Below the pieces are notes generated by a model. The model worked only from the letters and a program-made list of their open reading frames with translations. It was not told the origin of the DNA and searched no databases. A DNA stretch of 57,221 nt, taken from NCBI GenBank assembly GCA_902526165.1, contig CABZKA010000010.1, forward strand, positions 1 to 57,221, read 5' to 3'. This document shows, one piece after another, positions 42,819 to 51,680 of this stretch. A program made the translations under genes and the position numbers. The DNA comes from an uncultured Bacteroidota bacterium (lineage in GTDB: Bacteria; Bacteroidota; Bacteroidia; Flavobacteriales; Flavobacteriaceae). The number at the start of each line of letters is the position of its first letter. Positions within the stretch are counted from its first letter, which is position 1.

Positions 42819-45460
42819 TTCTGGGGAATATCTTGATTAATGATATTCATGTCTATGGAAAAATCATTTTTACCTAAGAAATGTTTACTAAAATAATCCG
42901 CCTTAAGCCAGAAAAAATACTCACTCATACTTCCAAATCCGTGTCGTTGACCTGGTAGGATCATGAATGAGAATCTTTTATTCTCCTTAATCAAAGCATC
43001 AACAACTCTCATTGTAGCAGCTGGGTGAACATTATTATCCATATCACCAGTTACCAATAGTAAATGTCCTTTTAAATTTTTAGCAAGCTCTTGATTGTTA
43101 TCAATCTCATACTTATATTCAATATTTCCATCTTTATCTAATTCTTTTTCTATCCCGTGGTGACTTTCGCTCCACCAACTGTTATAAATTGCATTGTCAT
43201 GATTTCCAGCAGAAGAGACAGCAACTTTGAAAAAATCGGGATAAACTAACATGGCAGCAGTTGACATAAAACCTCCGCCAGAGTGACCAAAAATCCCAAC
43301 TTTATTTATATCTATAAAGTCATGCCTTGCTGCAAGTTGTTCAGCCACGTATTTTTTATCAGCCAAGCCATAATCCCGCAAATTTCCATACCCATAATTG
43401 TGGTACCATTTTGATCTATCAGGATGACCGCCCCTATTACCTAGTGTAACAACAATAAATCCGATTTGGGCAAGCCGATCCTTTCTCGTCCACCTATAAT
43501 CAGCTACAAATGATTTGTCAACTTGTTCGGTTTGAGGACCTGGATATACATATTCAATCAATGGATATTTTTTCGTTGGATCAAAATCAAAAGGTTTATA
43601 CATAACACCATAAATATCAGTAATACCATCATTGGCCTTAGCCTTAAATGGTTCAGGAAATTTATAACCCGAGTCAAATAGGGCTGAAAGATCAGCTGTT
43701 TCTAATTTTAAGACTAGATTTCCATTGGCATCAAGGAGTTCTGATTTTGGAGTTGTATTTACTCTTGAAAAATTACTTACAAAATAATTTTTATCCCCAA
43801 AATAAGTATTCGTATTGAAATTACCAGGATTTAAAATTTTTAAGTTAGAGCCATTAATATTTACCCTATATAAATGTTCATAATAAGGATCCATATCTTT
43901 ACTATACCCATGAGCTTTAAAGAAAATGTTTTTGTTTTTTGGGTCAAAAGAAATTACATCTTCAACATGATAAGGCCCTTTTGTTAGTCTGTTTATTAGC
44001 TTACCACTTTTATCATATCTGTACAAATGACCCCAACCATCTCTTTCAGACCAGTATATAATTTCAGACTCATTTTCAATTAATTTTATCTGTTTTCGAT
44101 TATAAATGTCGTGATAAGTGTTGGTTGATTCAGTTATTAATAATGTTGGTTTGAAATTATCTTTATAGGCAACATAAGTATCTAACTTTTTTTTATCTCT
44201 ACTTATAACTTGAAAATATACATCACCTTTTTTGGATAAAATCATGTTGGGTCTAAATTCATCATCAAACTGAGATGGCTTCAGTCTGTGGCTAAAAACA
44301 TAGATATCTTTTTGCTTTGTACTATCCAATTCTATCATATTGATTTTTTTGGATTCAACATCAAAGTGTAAAACACTCGATTTTGGATATTCTTGCTCAC
44401 CAGCCATATGATATTTATAAGTTTCAAGTTTTGGTCTTTTACTAATTGAGTTAAGAACCCACAAATCTTTAATCATTCTATTATCAACTCTTGTATATAC
44501 AAAACTCTTTGAGTCGTGTGACCAGTAAACATTAACTCTTTTTCTTTTAGACATATCTTCATCACCATTATCCCAACGAGAACCAGTTCCATAGTCATAA
44601 TATTTTTCACCATCTTTTGTCCATTGATTTTCAACAACTGTCGAGTCAAGTTCATTCTTTACAGTCTTTAAAAAGTTTACTTTATCCATCCAATAAAGAT
44701 TATAGTTTCTCGAAAAAACTACAATTGAGCTATCAGGCGATATATTAGCCCAACGATTCCATCTTTTATTTTCTTTTCTCTTATTATTTACAACCTTTAA
44801 TTGATTTGAACCTAAAACATATTCAAATAAATAAACTTTATTAGTTTTTTTTGAGACAGTTTTTTTTGCATTCTTTTTTTCATAAAACATATCAATAAGT
44901 TCATTTATTGTTTGATAATCTAGATCTGTTTTAGAACTTATAATAGCAATATCTTCATAGATAATACTGTTTACAGTTGTATATTCATTATCTATTAAAT
45001 TTTCTAATATGTCTTCGTCAATTTCTTCTTTGAATTCACTTAAATCATAGTCATTTTCCTCAGAATTTACCATTTCATTAGAAACTATATAGAATTGAAT
45101 TGCAGTCTCATTCTTGACAAATTTAAAATCAAACTTTGGAAGGTGTTTGCCATCATACGGATCTTTTGTGATTTCTGTTAACCACGCTGCCATTTTATCG
45201 TTGTCAAATAATTCCTTTCTTTCTCTCTTGTCAGCATCCACTAAATAATACTTTGATCCCTCAGTTGTTTTGTATTGATACCAAAAACGATTTCCATTTT
45301 TGAGCCAATTTGGATATACGCTCGTTGAGTGAACCATCTTGGCTACATTATTAGTGGAAAACCTAGTTGCCAAATCATAATTAGGTCTTGGAGTAAGTTC
45401 TTGGCAAGAAAGATTAATTGAAAATAATATAAAAAAACAAAGTGAAAATTTTCTAAACAT
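42815..45460 (-). CDS. DPP-IV-like S9B family serine peptidase
   Basis: 881-aa exported peptidase of the dipeptidyl-peptidase IV type (signal peptide about 1-19). N-terminal beta-propeller, then an alpha/beta-hydrolase domain with Ser727 in GHSGGGFM, Asp808 in TGDMDNNVHP and His840 in GQRHGFG; the spacing between triad residues is close to that of human DPP-IV. It is longer than typical bacterial DPP-IV (about 720 aa). An acidic, helix-like insertion lies near 130-215 (rich in E, D, N and then K). The first codons overlap the stop of the 121-aa membrane protein by 8 bases. Likely removes dipeptides from proline-rich peptides in the periplasm. Confidence 0.88.
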   Translation of the reverse strand: MFRKFSLCFFILFSINLSCQELTPRPNYDLATRFSTNNVAKMVHSTSVYPNWLKNGNRFWYQYKTTEGSKYYLVDADKRERKELFDNDKMAAWLTEITKDPYDGKHLPKFDFKFVKNETAIQFYIVSNEMVNSEENDYDLSEFKEEIDEDILENLIDNEYTTVNSIIYEDIAIISSKTDLDYQTINELIDMFYEKKNAKKTVSKKTNKVYLFEYVLGSNQLKVVNNKRKENKRWNRWANISPDSSIVVFSRNYNLYWMDKVNFLKTVKNELDSTVVENQWTKDGEKYYDYGTGSRWDNGDEDMSKRKRVNVYWSHDSKSFVYTRVDNRMIKDLWVLNSISKRPKLETYKYHMAGEQEYPKSSVLHFDVESKKINMIELDSTKQKDIYVFSHRLKPSQFDDEFRPNMILSKKGDVYFQVISRDKKKLDTYVAYKDNFKPTLLITESTNTYHDIYNRKQIKLIENESEIIYWSERDGWGHLYRYDKSGKLINRLTKGPYHVEDVISFDPKNKNIFFKAHGYSKDMDPYYEHLYRVNINGSNLKILNPGNFNTNTYFGDKNYFVSNFSRVNTTPKSELLDANGNLVLKLETADLSALFDSGYKFPEPFKAKANDGITDIYGVMYKPFDFDPTKKYPLIEYVYPGPQTEQVDKSFVADYRWTRKDRLAQIGFIVVTLGNRGGHPDRSKWYHNYGYGNLRDYGLADKKYVAEQLAARHDFIDINKVGIFGHSGGGFMSTAAMLVYPDFFKVAVSSAGNHDNAIYNSWWSESHHGIEKELDKDGNIEYKYEIDNNQELAKNLKGHLLLVTGDMDNNVHPAATMRVVDALIKENKRFSFMILPGQRHGFGSMSEYFFWLKADYFSKHFLGKNDFSIDMNIINQDIPQN

Positions 45461-45818
45461 ATTGCGATATAATAAGTGATATTATTCCTAAAAATAAAGA
45501 AGTTAAATTAATAATTATAATTCTAATTAACGCCAAACGTGACTTGACATATCTTCTATTATCAGGATAAAGATTTTTTAATAATGAATAGGTAAATTTT
45601 GAGTAATATCTTCCTTCCATATACTCATACTTAGCAATATCTTTTGAATATTTTGTTCCTAAAAAATGCCCATCGCGTTCGATCTCCTTTTTCCTTTCTT
45701 GGATTTCATCATCATATATAATTAATCGAAACTCATCAATTAAAAATTTAATTGGTATGGTAGTCAAAAACCAAATAATAAGAAAAACTTGGGTTAAGTA
45801 TTCAAAATCAATTTCCAT
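45453..45818 (-). CDS. Membrane protein of unknown function (121 aa)
   Basis: Two hydrophobic segments (about 10-27 and 96-118) flank a charged middle part with KEIERDGHFLGTKYSK and YPDNRRYVKSR. This is a two-helix membrane protein with a soluble loop. I do not recognise a family. It starts right after the symporter's stop (0 bases) and its end overlaps the DPP-IV-like peptidase start by 8 bases, so the three are co-transcribed and partly coupled. It may be an accessory subunit of the symporter or a link between uptake and peptidase; nothing in the sequence decides. Confidence 0.65.
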   Translation of the reverse strand: MEIDFEYLTQVFLIIWFLTTIPIKFLIDEFRLIIYDDEIQERKKEIERDGHFLGTKYSKDIAKYEYMEGRYYSKFTYSLLKNLYPDNRRYVKSRLALIRIIIINLTSLFLGIISLIISQYV

Positions 45819-47507
45819 CTACCAAAAAATAGCATACAACATGGCTGTTATCAACATGACACCAAAAGCTGCTAAGTTGAATGTAGAACTGGTAGCAAAA
45901 AGTTTTCTTGATAATACAATTCCTTTTGGATCATCATCATTTCCTTCGAAATAACTTATCAAAGCTATAATCGATAAAGTTCCTATACAGGTCACTAACA
46001 TCTGATTCATAAATGGAATATTTATAAAAATAGATGCATCACTCCACCCATTAGGCGCAACTTTAAAATACATTGCAATTGGAATAGATAAGATAACACC
46101 CCAAATTGCTGCATTATTTGTTGCTTTTTTATAAAATAATCCCATTAAAAATACAGCCAGAATTCCTGGACTAACAACACCAGTGTATTCTTGTATGAAT
46201 TGGAATACTTGACCTAGACTTCCAAGCTGAGGAGCAAGAATCATAGCAATAATCAATGCAACTAGTCCAGTTAACCTACCGACTTTTACCATTTGTTTAT
46301 CATCAGCTTTTTTATTGATTGTGGACTTATAAATGTCCATGGTAAATATTGTCGATGTTGAATTTATCATTGATGCTAATGATGATACAATTGCAGCCGC
46401 TAGTGCAGCTAAAATCAAACCTTTCAAACCTACAGGGATGAAGTTTTTAATTAACCAAGGGGCAGCATTGTCATTTGCAATGTTTCCAGCTGAACCTAAA
46501 AATCCTTCATTACTCAAAAGAGCCATGTTTAACTGACCTGTTTCAGGATCAAGATTCATTACATATGCTATGATACCTGGAAGCACAACAATCAATGGGA
46601 TAATTAGTTTTAAAAAAGCTGCGAAAACAATTCCTTTTTGGCCTTCCTCTAAACTTTTTGCTGCTAATGTTCTTTGTATGATATATTGATTAAAACCCCA
46701 ATAATATAGATTGGCAACCCACATTCCACCAATTAAGACTGCTAAACCTGGTAGATCCCACCATGCATCTCTTCCATTTGGAGTAATTATCTCGCCTTTG
46801 GATAATATCATGGAAAATCTTTCTGGTGCTTTATCATATATATATTTTAAACCATCAAGAAAACTGCCTGAATCTGTAACATTAGACAAAGCAAAATAAG
46901 TCATTAATAAACCACCGAAAATTAGTAAAACAACTTGTATAACATCTGTCCAGGCGACAGCGGCTAGCCCACCCCAAAGTGAATATGCTGCAGCAAAAAG
47001 TGCTAACCCAATGATGCTTATTAATAATATACTACCATCACCGCTTCCAATTATAGTATCTAAAGCTTTACCACCTAAAAATAAAACAGTAGTTAAGTTT
47101 ACAAATACAAACAATGCAATCCAAAAAACAGCCAGTATTGTCTTCAGGTTTGAGCTGTATCTCTTTTCAATAAACTCAGGAATTGTATATAACCCTTTTT
47201 CAATAAAAATGGGGAGAAAAAATTTCCCAACAACCAAAAGTGTTATCGCTGCCATCCATTCGTATGAGGCTATCGCTAAACCTAAGGCAAATCCTGATCC
47301 AGACATCCCAATAAACTGCTCAGCAGAAATATTTGCTGCAATTAAAGAAGCTCCTATTGCCCACCAGGGAAGTGATTTACCTGCTAAAAAATAATCTTCT
47401 GCGCTCTTTGATTTTCCTTCTTTTTGTCTTGAAACATATAATCCTATTGATAATATCAGTATTGCATATAAGGAAAAAACTACTATGTCAATTGTTGAAA
47501 AATCCAT
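45819..47507 (-). CDS. Sodium:solute symporter (SSS/SGLT family)
   Basis: 562-aa inner-membrane Na+/solute symporter with about 13-14 helices. SGLT-type features: NISAEQFIGMSGSGFAL near 59-75, FLAGKSLPWWAIGAS near 40-55, AAAYSLWGGLAAVAWTDV and the ANLYYWGFNQYIIQRTL segment (helix with the sugar-binding Gln-type positions in SGLT proteins). Sugar is the likeliest substrate but other small solutes are possible. No signal peptide. First gene of a three-gene set; the preceding NTF2-like gene ends 5 bases before it and may be in the same transcript. Confidence 0.88.
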   Translation of the reverse strand: MDFSTIDIVVFSLYAILILSIGLYVSRQKEGKSKSAEDYFLAGKSLPWWAIGASLIAANISAEQFIGMSGSGFALGLAIASYEWMAAITLLVVGKFFLPIFIEKGLYTIPEFIEKRYSSNLKTILAVFWIALFVFVNLTTVLFLGGKALDTIIGSGDGSILLISIIGLALFAAAYSLWGGLAAVAWTDVIQVVLLIFGGLLMTYFALSNVTDSGSFLDGLKYIYDKAPERFSMILSKGEIITPNGRDAWWDLPGLAVLIGGMWVANLYYWGFNQYIIQRTLAAKSLEEGQKGIVFAAFLKLIIPLIVVLPGIIAYVMNLDPETGQLNMALLSNEGFLGSAGNIANDNAAPWLIKNFIPVGLKGLILAALAAAIVSSLASMINSTSTIFTMDIYKSTINKKADDKQMVKVGRLTGLVALIIAMILAPQLGSLGQVFQFIQEYTGVVSPGILAVFLMGLFYKKATNNAAIWGVILSIPIAMYFKVAPNGWSDASIFINIPFMNQMLVTCIGTLSIIALISYFEGNDDDPKGIVLSRKLFATSSTFNLAAFGVMLITAMLYAIFW

Positions 47508-47512
47508 AAGCT

Positions 47513-48019
47513 TTATTCGAGCTCTGATTCTGTTAATTGACGTTGATAAACATAAACTGTTTTCAATTTACCACCTATAATTTTAGCATCTACAACCCTT
47601 GAAATATCATTCATTGAGTCATCCCCAAAAGTTATCGAAAGACCCGTTGTCACCCAATTCTCGATTGGCTTTTCAGTAAACATAACATTTGTTGATACTG
47701 ACCAGTTTATTGTCCATTTTGTGTTTGGGTAAGCAGTTAAAAATTCCTTAGATAATTTATAGTGTTCATCAATACCAACTACAAGTTCACCACTAGGTCC
47801 ATAATAAGTAACATCATCATGCTCTAAATCTTTAATTGTTTCATAATCTCTAATATTATAGGCATCAAAATATTTTTTGATAACATCTGTGGACTCAACA
47901 TCTGCAGAATTTATATCAATAATATTACCTTCATCTTGCTCATATCCAATTTTCACAGAAGTTGTATCCGAACATCCAAACAATGAGGATAACAATAGTA
48001 TTGTAATGCAATTTTTCAT
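47513..48019 (-). CDS. NTF2-like (SnoaL-type) lipoprotein
   Basis: 168-aa lipoprotein with lipobox LFGCS (Cys16). Mature region: DVIKKYFDAYNIRDYETIKDL (helix), DVTYYGPSGELVVGIDEHY, then two long beta strands, giving the cone-shaped NTF2/SnoaL fold. No conserved catalytic residue can be assigned; such proteins are often binding or small-molecule enzymes. It is the first gene of a minus-strand run with the symporter and DPP-IV-like peptidase. A 104-base gap separates it from the divergent PepSY gene and holds no clear promoter match. Confidence 0.78.
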   Translation of the reverse strand: MKNCITILLLSSLFGCSDTTSVKIGYEQDEGNIIDINSADVESTDVIKKYFDAYNIRDYETIKDLEHDDVTYYGPSGELVVGIDEHYKLSKEFLTAYPNTKWTINWSVSTNVMFTEKPIENWVTTGLSITFGDDSMNDISRVVDAKIIGGKLKTVYVYQRQLTESELE

Positions 48020-48123
48020 ATTTTTTGTTTTAATTTAAAAAATTTAATTGGCAATAAAGTACTAAATCTGATTAAATTTTGGAATAACATTTATTAATTT
48101 TAATGTTGTTAAATATTGGTGTT

Positions 48124-48831
48124 ATGGCAAACAGAAAAATATCTTTAAATATTCGAAAAACCCACAGATACTTGGGTTTATTTCTCGGAATCCAATTTCT
48201 TTTTTGGACCATAAGTGGTTTGTATTTTAGTTGGACAAATCTTGACGAAATACACGGCGATCAATTCAAAAAAACAGATGTAAAACATTCTGGTTTTTAC
48301 AATTTAATTAGCCCAAGCTCACTTAACCCTGAGGATCCAATAAAATTTATTGAGTTTAGAGAAATTGCTAATGAACCATACTACTTTATCAACAATAAGA
48401 CATTATTCAATGCTAACACCGGCACCGTAAAAAACGAAATTAATGAAAATGAGGCTATAATAATTGCCAGTCAATTTATCAAAGAAGATTTAACTGTTAG
48501 TTATGTTGAAAAAATTACAGAAACAGGTCCTCACCACGAATATAGGGAAAGGCTTCTACCAGCGTACGTTATTTCGTATGACACAAAAGATAATTTAAAG
48601 GCCTACGTTTCAATAACTGATGGGAAATTCCAAACTGTAAGACATAGGAATTGGAGATGGTTTGACTTTTTATGGATGACTCATACGATGGACTATGAGG
48701 GACGTGATGATTTCAATAATAAAATTTTAAGAGCTTTTTCATTACTTGGGCTAATAACTGTTATGAGTGGATTTACTTTATGGTTTATTTCTTCAAAAAC
48801 CATTAGAAGAATAAGAGTTTTTTTTAAGTAA
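48124..48831 (+). CDS. PepSY domain membrane protein
   Basis: 235-aa membrane protein. Start placed at MANRKISLNIRKTHRYLG; a longer start 7 codons upstream looks less natural. Helix 1 (about 19-41, with GLYFSW), a periplasmic PepSY-like domain (about 60-175), and helix 2 (about 207-228). PepSY-TM proteins are linked to siderophore reduction and to cytochrome-like or ferric-reductase partners; the His residues in WMTHTMDYEGRDDF fit this. No partner is adjacent. It ends 8 bases from the convergent symporter. Confidence 0.72.
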   Translation: MANRKISLNIRKTHRYLGLFLGIQFLFWTISGLYFSWTNLDEIHGDQFKKTDVKHSGFYNLISPSSLNPEDPIKFIEFREIANEPYYFINNKTLFNANTGTVKNEINENEAIIIASQFIKEDLTVSYVEKITETGPHHEYRERLLPAYVISYDTKDNLKAYVSITDGKFQTVRHRNWRWFDFLWMTHTMDYEGRDDFNNKILRAFSLLGLITVMSGFTLWFISSKTIRRIRVFFK

Positions 48832-48839
48832 GATATTGG

Positions 48840-50306
48840 TTAAATATCAAAAGGGAATTCAAAAGCATTAAAATCCCAAATACCTGGTAGTAAAAAATAT
48901 ACAGCAAGAAAAATGATGATAATTGAAACTATATTCATCCATATACCAACTCTAACCATATCATAAATCTTCAAATAATTTGAGCCAAAAACAACAGCAT
49001 TTGGAGGGGTAGCAACTGGCAACATAAATGCACATGAAGCTGCTAGTGTTGCTCCAACCATTAAAAGAAATGGGTGTACGTCTAAAACCATTGCAGTAGG
49101 AGCAAGAATCGGCAACAGCATTGCAGTAGTTGCTAAGTTCGATGTAATTTCAGTTAAAAAATTAACAGTCGTTACAATAACTATTAGAATAATAATAACA
49201 GAAAAACCATCAAGTTGAGACATGCTTAGTCCAATCCAATTTGCGAGTCCTGTTGTTTGAAAACCCTGAGCAATTGCTAAACCACCACCAAAGAGAAGTA
49301 ATATTCCCCACGGTAATTTAACGGCGTCTTCCCAATGCATGATTTTATTTTCTTTATTTGAATCGCCAGAGCCAATTAAAAATAACGATAGACCGGCAAA
49401 CAATGCTATCATTGTATCATCTAGACTTGGAATAAAAATATTAATAACATCTTTTCTTAAAATCCATGAAACGGCAGTAATAATAAAAATAAATAATACT
49501 ATTTTTTCCTCATATTTGATTGGACCCAATGCGTTCAATTGATTTTTTATTTCAGAATCTGCCTCTTTAAATTCAGTCTGTTTAAATCTAAATGCAACAT
49601 TAGTTATATAGAACCATGCTATAAATAACAGTAAAACTGAAATTGGAAATCCAAAAATAAACCACTCTTTAAAACTTATCTCAATATTATATATTTCCTC
49701 AACTATCCCTGAAAAAACTAGATTTGGTGGTGTACCAATTATTGTTGCTAAACCACCAATGGAAGCACTAAATGCAATTGATAACATTAGAGCTTTCCCA
49801 AAAATTAGATTTTCATCCTCTTCAGTTGATTTTAAATCTTTCATTTGCTTGATAATAGCAATCCCAATTGGCAACATCATTACAGCGGTTGCAGTATTTG
49901 AAATCCACATTGATAAAAATGCTGTTGCGATCATAAAACCTAAAATCAATCTTTTAATTTCAGTACCAATCAAACTAATTATGGTTAGTGCAATACGCTT
50001 GTGAAGATTCCATTTTTCGATTGCAATTGCCAAGATAAAACCACCTATGTAAAGGAAAATATATCTATGTCCGTATGACGATGATGTTTCAGAAATATCT
50101 AATGCACCAGACATAGGAAATAAAATAATTGGCAACAAGGATGTAGCTGCAATTGGCATTGCTTCAGTAATCCACCAAACTGCGATCCACAGGGTGGAAG
50201 CTAAAACAGCGTTACCCTCATCTGATAATCCCTCTAATTCAACAAAAAGTCTTGTAACTATAAAAAGAATCGGGCCTAAAAAAAATCCTATTTTTTTTGC
50301 GTTCAA
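48840..50306 (-). CDS. SLC13/DASS-family Na+/dicarboxylate symporter
   Basis: 488-aa inner-membrane sodium-coupled carrier of divalent organic acids (succinate, malate, citrate) or sulfate. SLC13 hallmarks: the two SNT motifs MWISNTATAVMM (about 133) and EITSNLATTAMLL (about 387), plus the re-entrant regions around them and the C-terminal PVATPPNAVVFGS. About 11 helices. It follows the alpha/beta hydrolase gene with no gap, at the end of the SusCD operon. Position suggests it imports the acid released by that operon's esterases; which acid is unknown. Confidence 0.86.
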   Translation of the reverse strand: MNAKKIGFFLGPILFIVTRLFVELEGLSDEGNAVLASTLWIAVWWITEAMPIAATSLLPIILFPMSGALDISETSSSYGHRYIFLYIGGFILAIAIEKWNLHKRIALTIISLIGTEIKRLILGFMIATAFLSMWISNTATAVMMLPIGIAIIKQMKDLKSTEEDENLIFGKALMLSIAFSASIGGLATIIGTPPNLVFSGIVEEIYNIEISFKEWFIFGFPISVLLLFIAWFYITNVAFRFKQTEFKEADSEIKNQLNALGPIKYEEKIVLFIFIITAVSWILRKDVINIFIPSLDDTMIALFAGLSLFLIGSGDSNKENKIMHWEDAVKLPWGILLLFGGGLAIAQGFQTTGLANWIGLSMSQLDGFSVIIILIVIVTTVNFLTEITSNLATTAMLLPILAPTAMVLDVHPFLLMVGATLAASCAFMLPVATPPNAVVFGSNYLKIYDMVRVGIWMNIVSIIIIFLAVYFLLPGIWDFNAFEFPFDI

Positions 50307-51659
50307 TTAATTATTAAATAATGTGGTTAGTAAGTTTTTAAATTCAGATGATTTATAAATTTTTTCACCATCATGAGTCACATTAGGAACAACCACCTTT
50401 TTATGATTGTGACCCGAATGCTTTAGCCCCATATATTTAAAAATATTTTCTCCTCGCTGGTATCTGCTAGATCCCAATAAGTTTGATGCGCATTGTGTGG
50501 TAACTAATGAACTATCTGTACCGGTTCCATTTCCTAGTAAATAGGTAATACTTCTATTTATAAATCTATTATCAAATGTTTCTTTGGATAAGGAACTCAC
50601 ATATGTTGGAATACTAGTATAACCAAAAGGCCAAATACTTAAACTTGGGCAATTTCCAGGTGAGTATAAATTGCCAGTTTGTTCGTTAATTCTTTCAGAG
50701 GATGTATAATAGAAAAATTGACTTTCGCTGACTATGTACTCAAAATTAATGCTGTCATATGCTGACTCAGATTTATTTCCTGCGGAATAAGTGTGTACGT
50801 ATCTACCCCCGGATGATTGTCCGGTAATTATAATTTCATTCAAAACTGGGAAATATTTTTTATTTGCTAACCGTGATATTAGAATATCTAAAACTTCAAA
50901 TGAACTAATACTAGCAGGTCCACTTGAATTTTGACCATCTCTATATGTCGGTGAAGTCCAAAATAAATCATTAGAGTTATCTTGACTTCTTTTAAAATGA
51001 GGCGATATCAGAACTGTTTTACTTGATACATTTAGAGATTCTAATGATGAGGTAAGGTGATTAAAATAATTATCAGCGTCATAAGACCCTCCGTGAATAA
51101 CAACTAAAGCTTTTTCTAAGTTTTGCCACTCTGCATTTTCTTCAAAGATTGGATAGTTAGAATAAAAATCAAAACTGCCCGTTCCTGATGAATGTGAAAT
51201 ATCAGTTGTTCTTTTACAGTCAGCAGTGTTTGTACATGGTGGTAAAGAATAAATTTTATCATCTACCATTGTAGAAAAGCTTGTATTTATAGATGATGTC
51301 AATACTTCTCCATTACTTCCGATAGCCCCACTCAAGGTTATTGTGTAAGAGCCGTCGAAATCTAAATCGAATTCAACTTCAACAATAGCTGAATTGTTCA
51401 AATAATCATATCTAACTATTGTATAAGTGGACGTTGAATTAATTTTTAAAGCATTTTGAAATGAACTTGCTGAGACTGATTTATTAAATGAAAATCTAAT
51501 TGAGGGATTTGTACTAACACTCTCTAAACCATCTGTTAAGTTTGCTCCATCAATTTTTAAAGATATTAAGTTGATTTCCTCTACTGTTGAATCATCATCA
51601 GAAGATCCCCCAGAACAACCTAATAATAATAAAATGGCAATTCCAAGTAACTGTCGCAT
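50307..51659 (-). CDS. Ig-like/alpha-beta hydrolase lipoprotein (450 aa)
   Basis: Lipoprotein (LLGCS, Cys15) with an N-terminal bacterial Ig-like domain (SbsA/Big_5 type, about 30-130, IRFSFNKSVSASSFQNAL). An alpha/beta-hydrolase follows (about 180-450). VVIHGGSYDADN is the oxyanion region, and the nucleophile is Ser282 in IITGQSSGGRYVH. The C-terminal His lies in PNVTHDGEKIY; the acid was not identified with certainty. Probably a surface or periplasmic esterase. Ends without a gap on the DASS gene and 21 bases after the duplicated-domain lipoprotein. No close known family by eye. Confidence 0.75.
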   Translation of the reverse strand: MRQLLGIAILLLLGCSGGSSDDDSTVEEINLISLKIDGANLTDGLESVSTNPSIRFSFNKSVSASSFQNALKINSTSTYTIVRYDYLNNSAIVEVEFDLDFDGSYTITLSGAIGSNGEVLTSSINTSFSTMVDDKIYSLPPCTNTADCKRTTDISHSSGTGSFDFYSNYPIFEENAEWQNLEKALVVIHGGSYDADNYFNHLTSSLESLNVSSKTVLISPHFKRSQDNSNDLFWTSPTYRDGQNSSGPASISSFEVLDILISRLANKKYFPVLNEIIITGQSSGGRYVHTYSAGNKSESAYDSINFEYIVSESQFFYYTSSERINEQTGNLYSPGNCPSLSIWPFGYTSIPTYVSSLSKETFDNRFINRSITYLLGNGTGTDSSLVTTQCASNLLGSSRYQRGENIFKYMGLKHSGHNHKKVVVPNVTHDGEKIYKSSEFKNLLTTLFNN

Positions 51660-51680
51660 TAACTAAAATTACAACTTTAA

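Noticed and set aside
48020-48123. Palindromic AACATT...AATGTT motif between divergent genes
   Set aside because: Arms are only 6 bases with an 11-base spacer in very AT-rich DNA, which is expected by chance.
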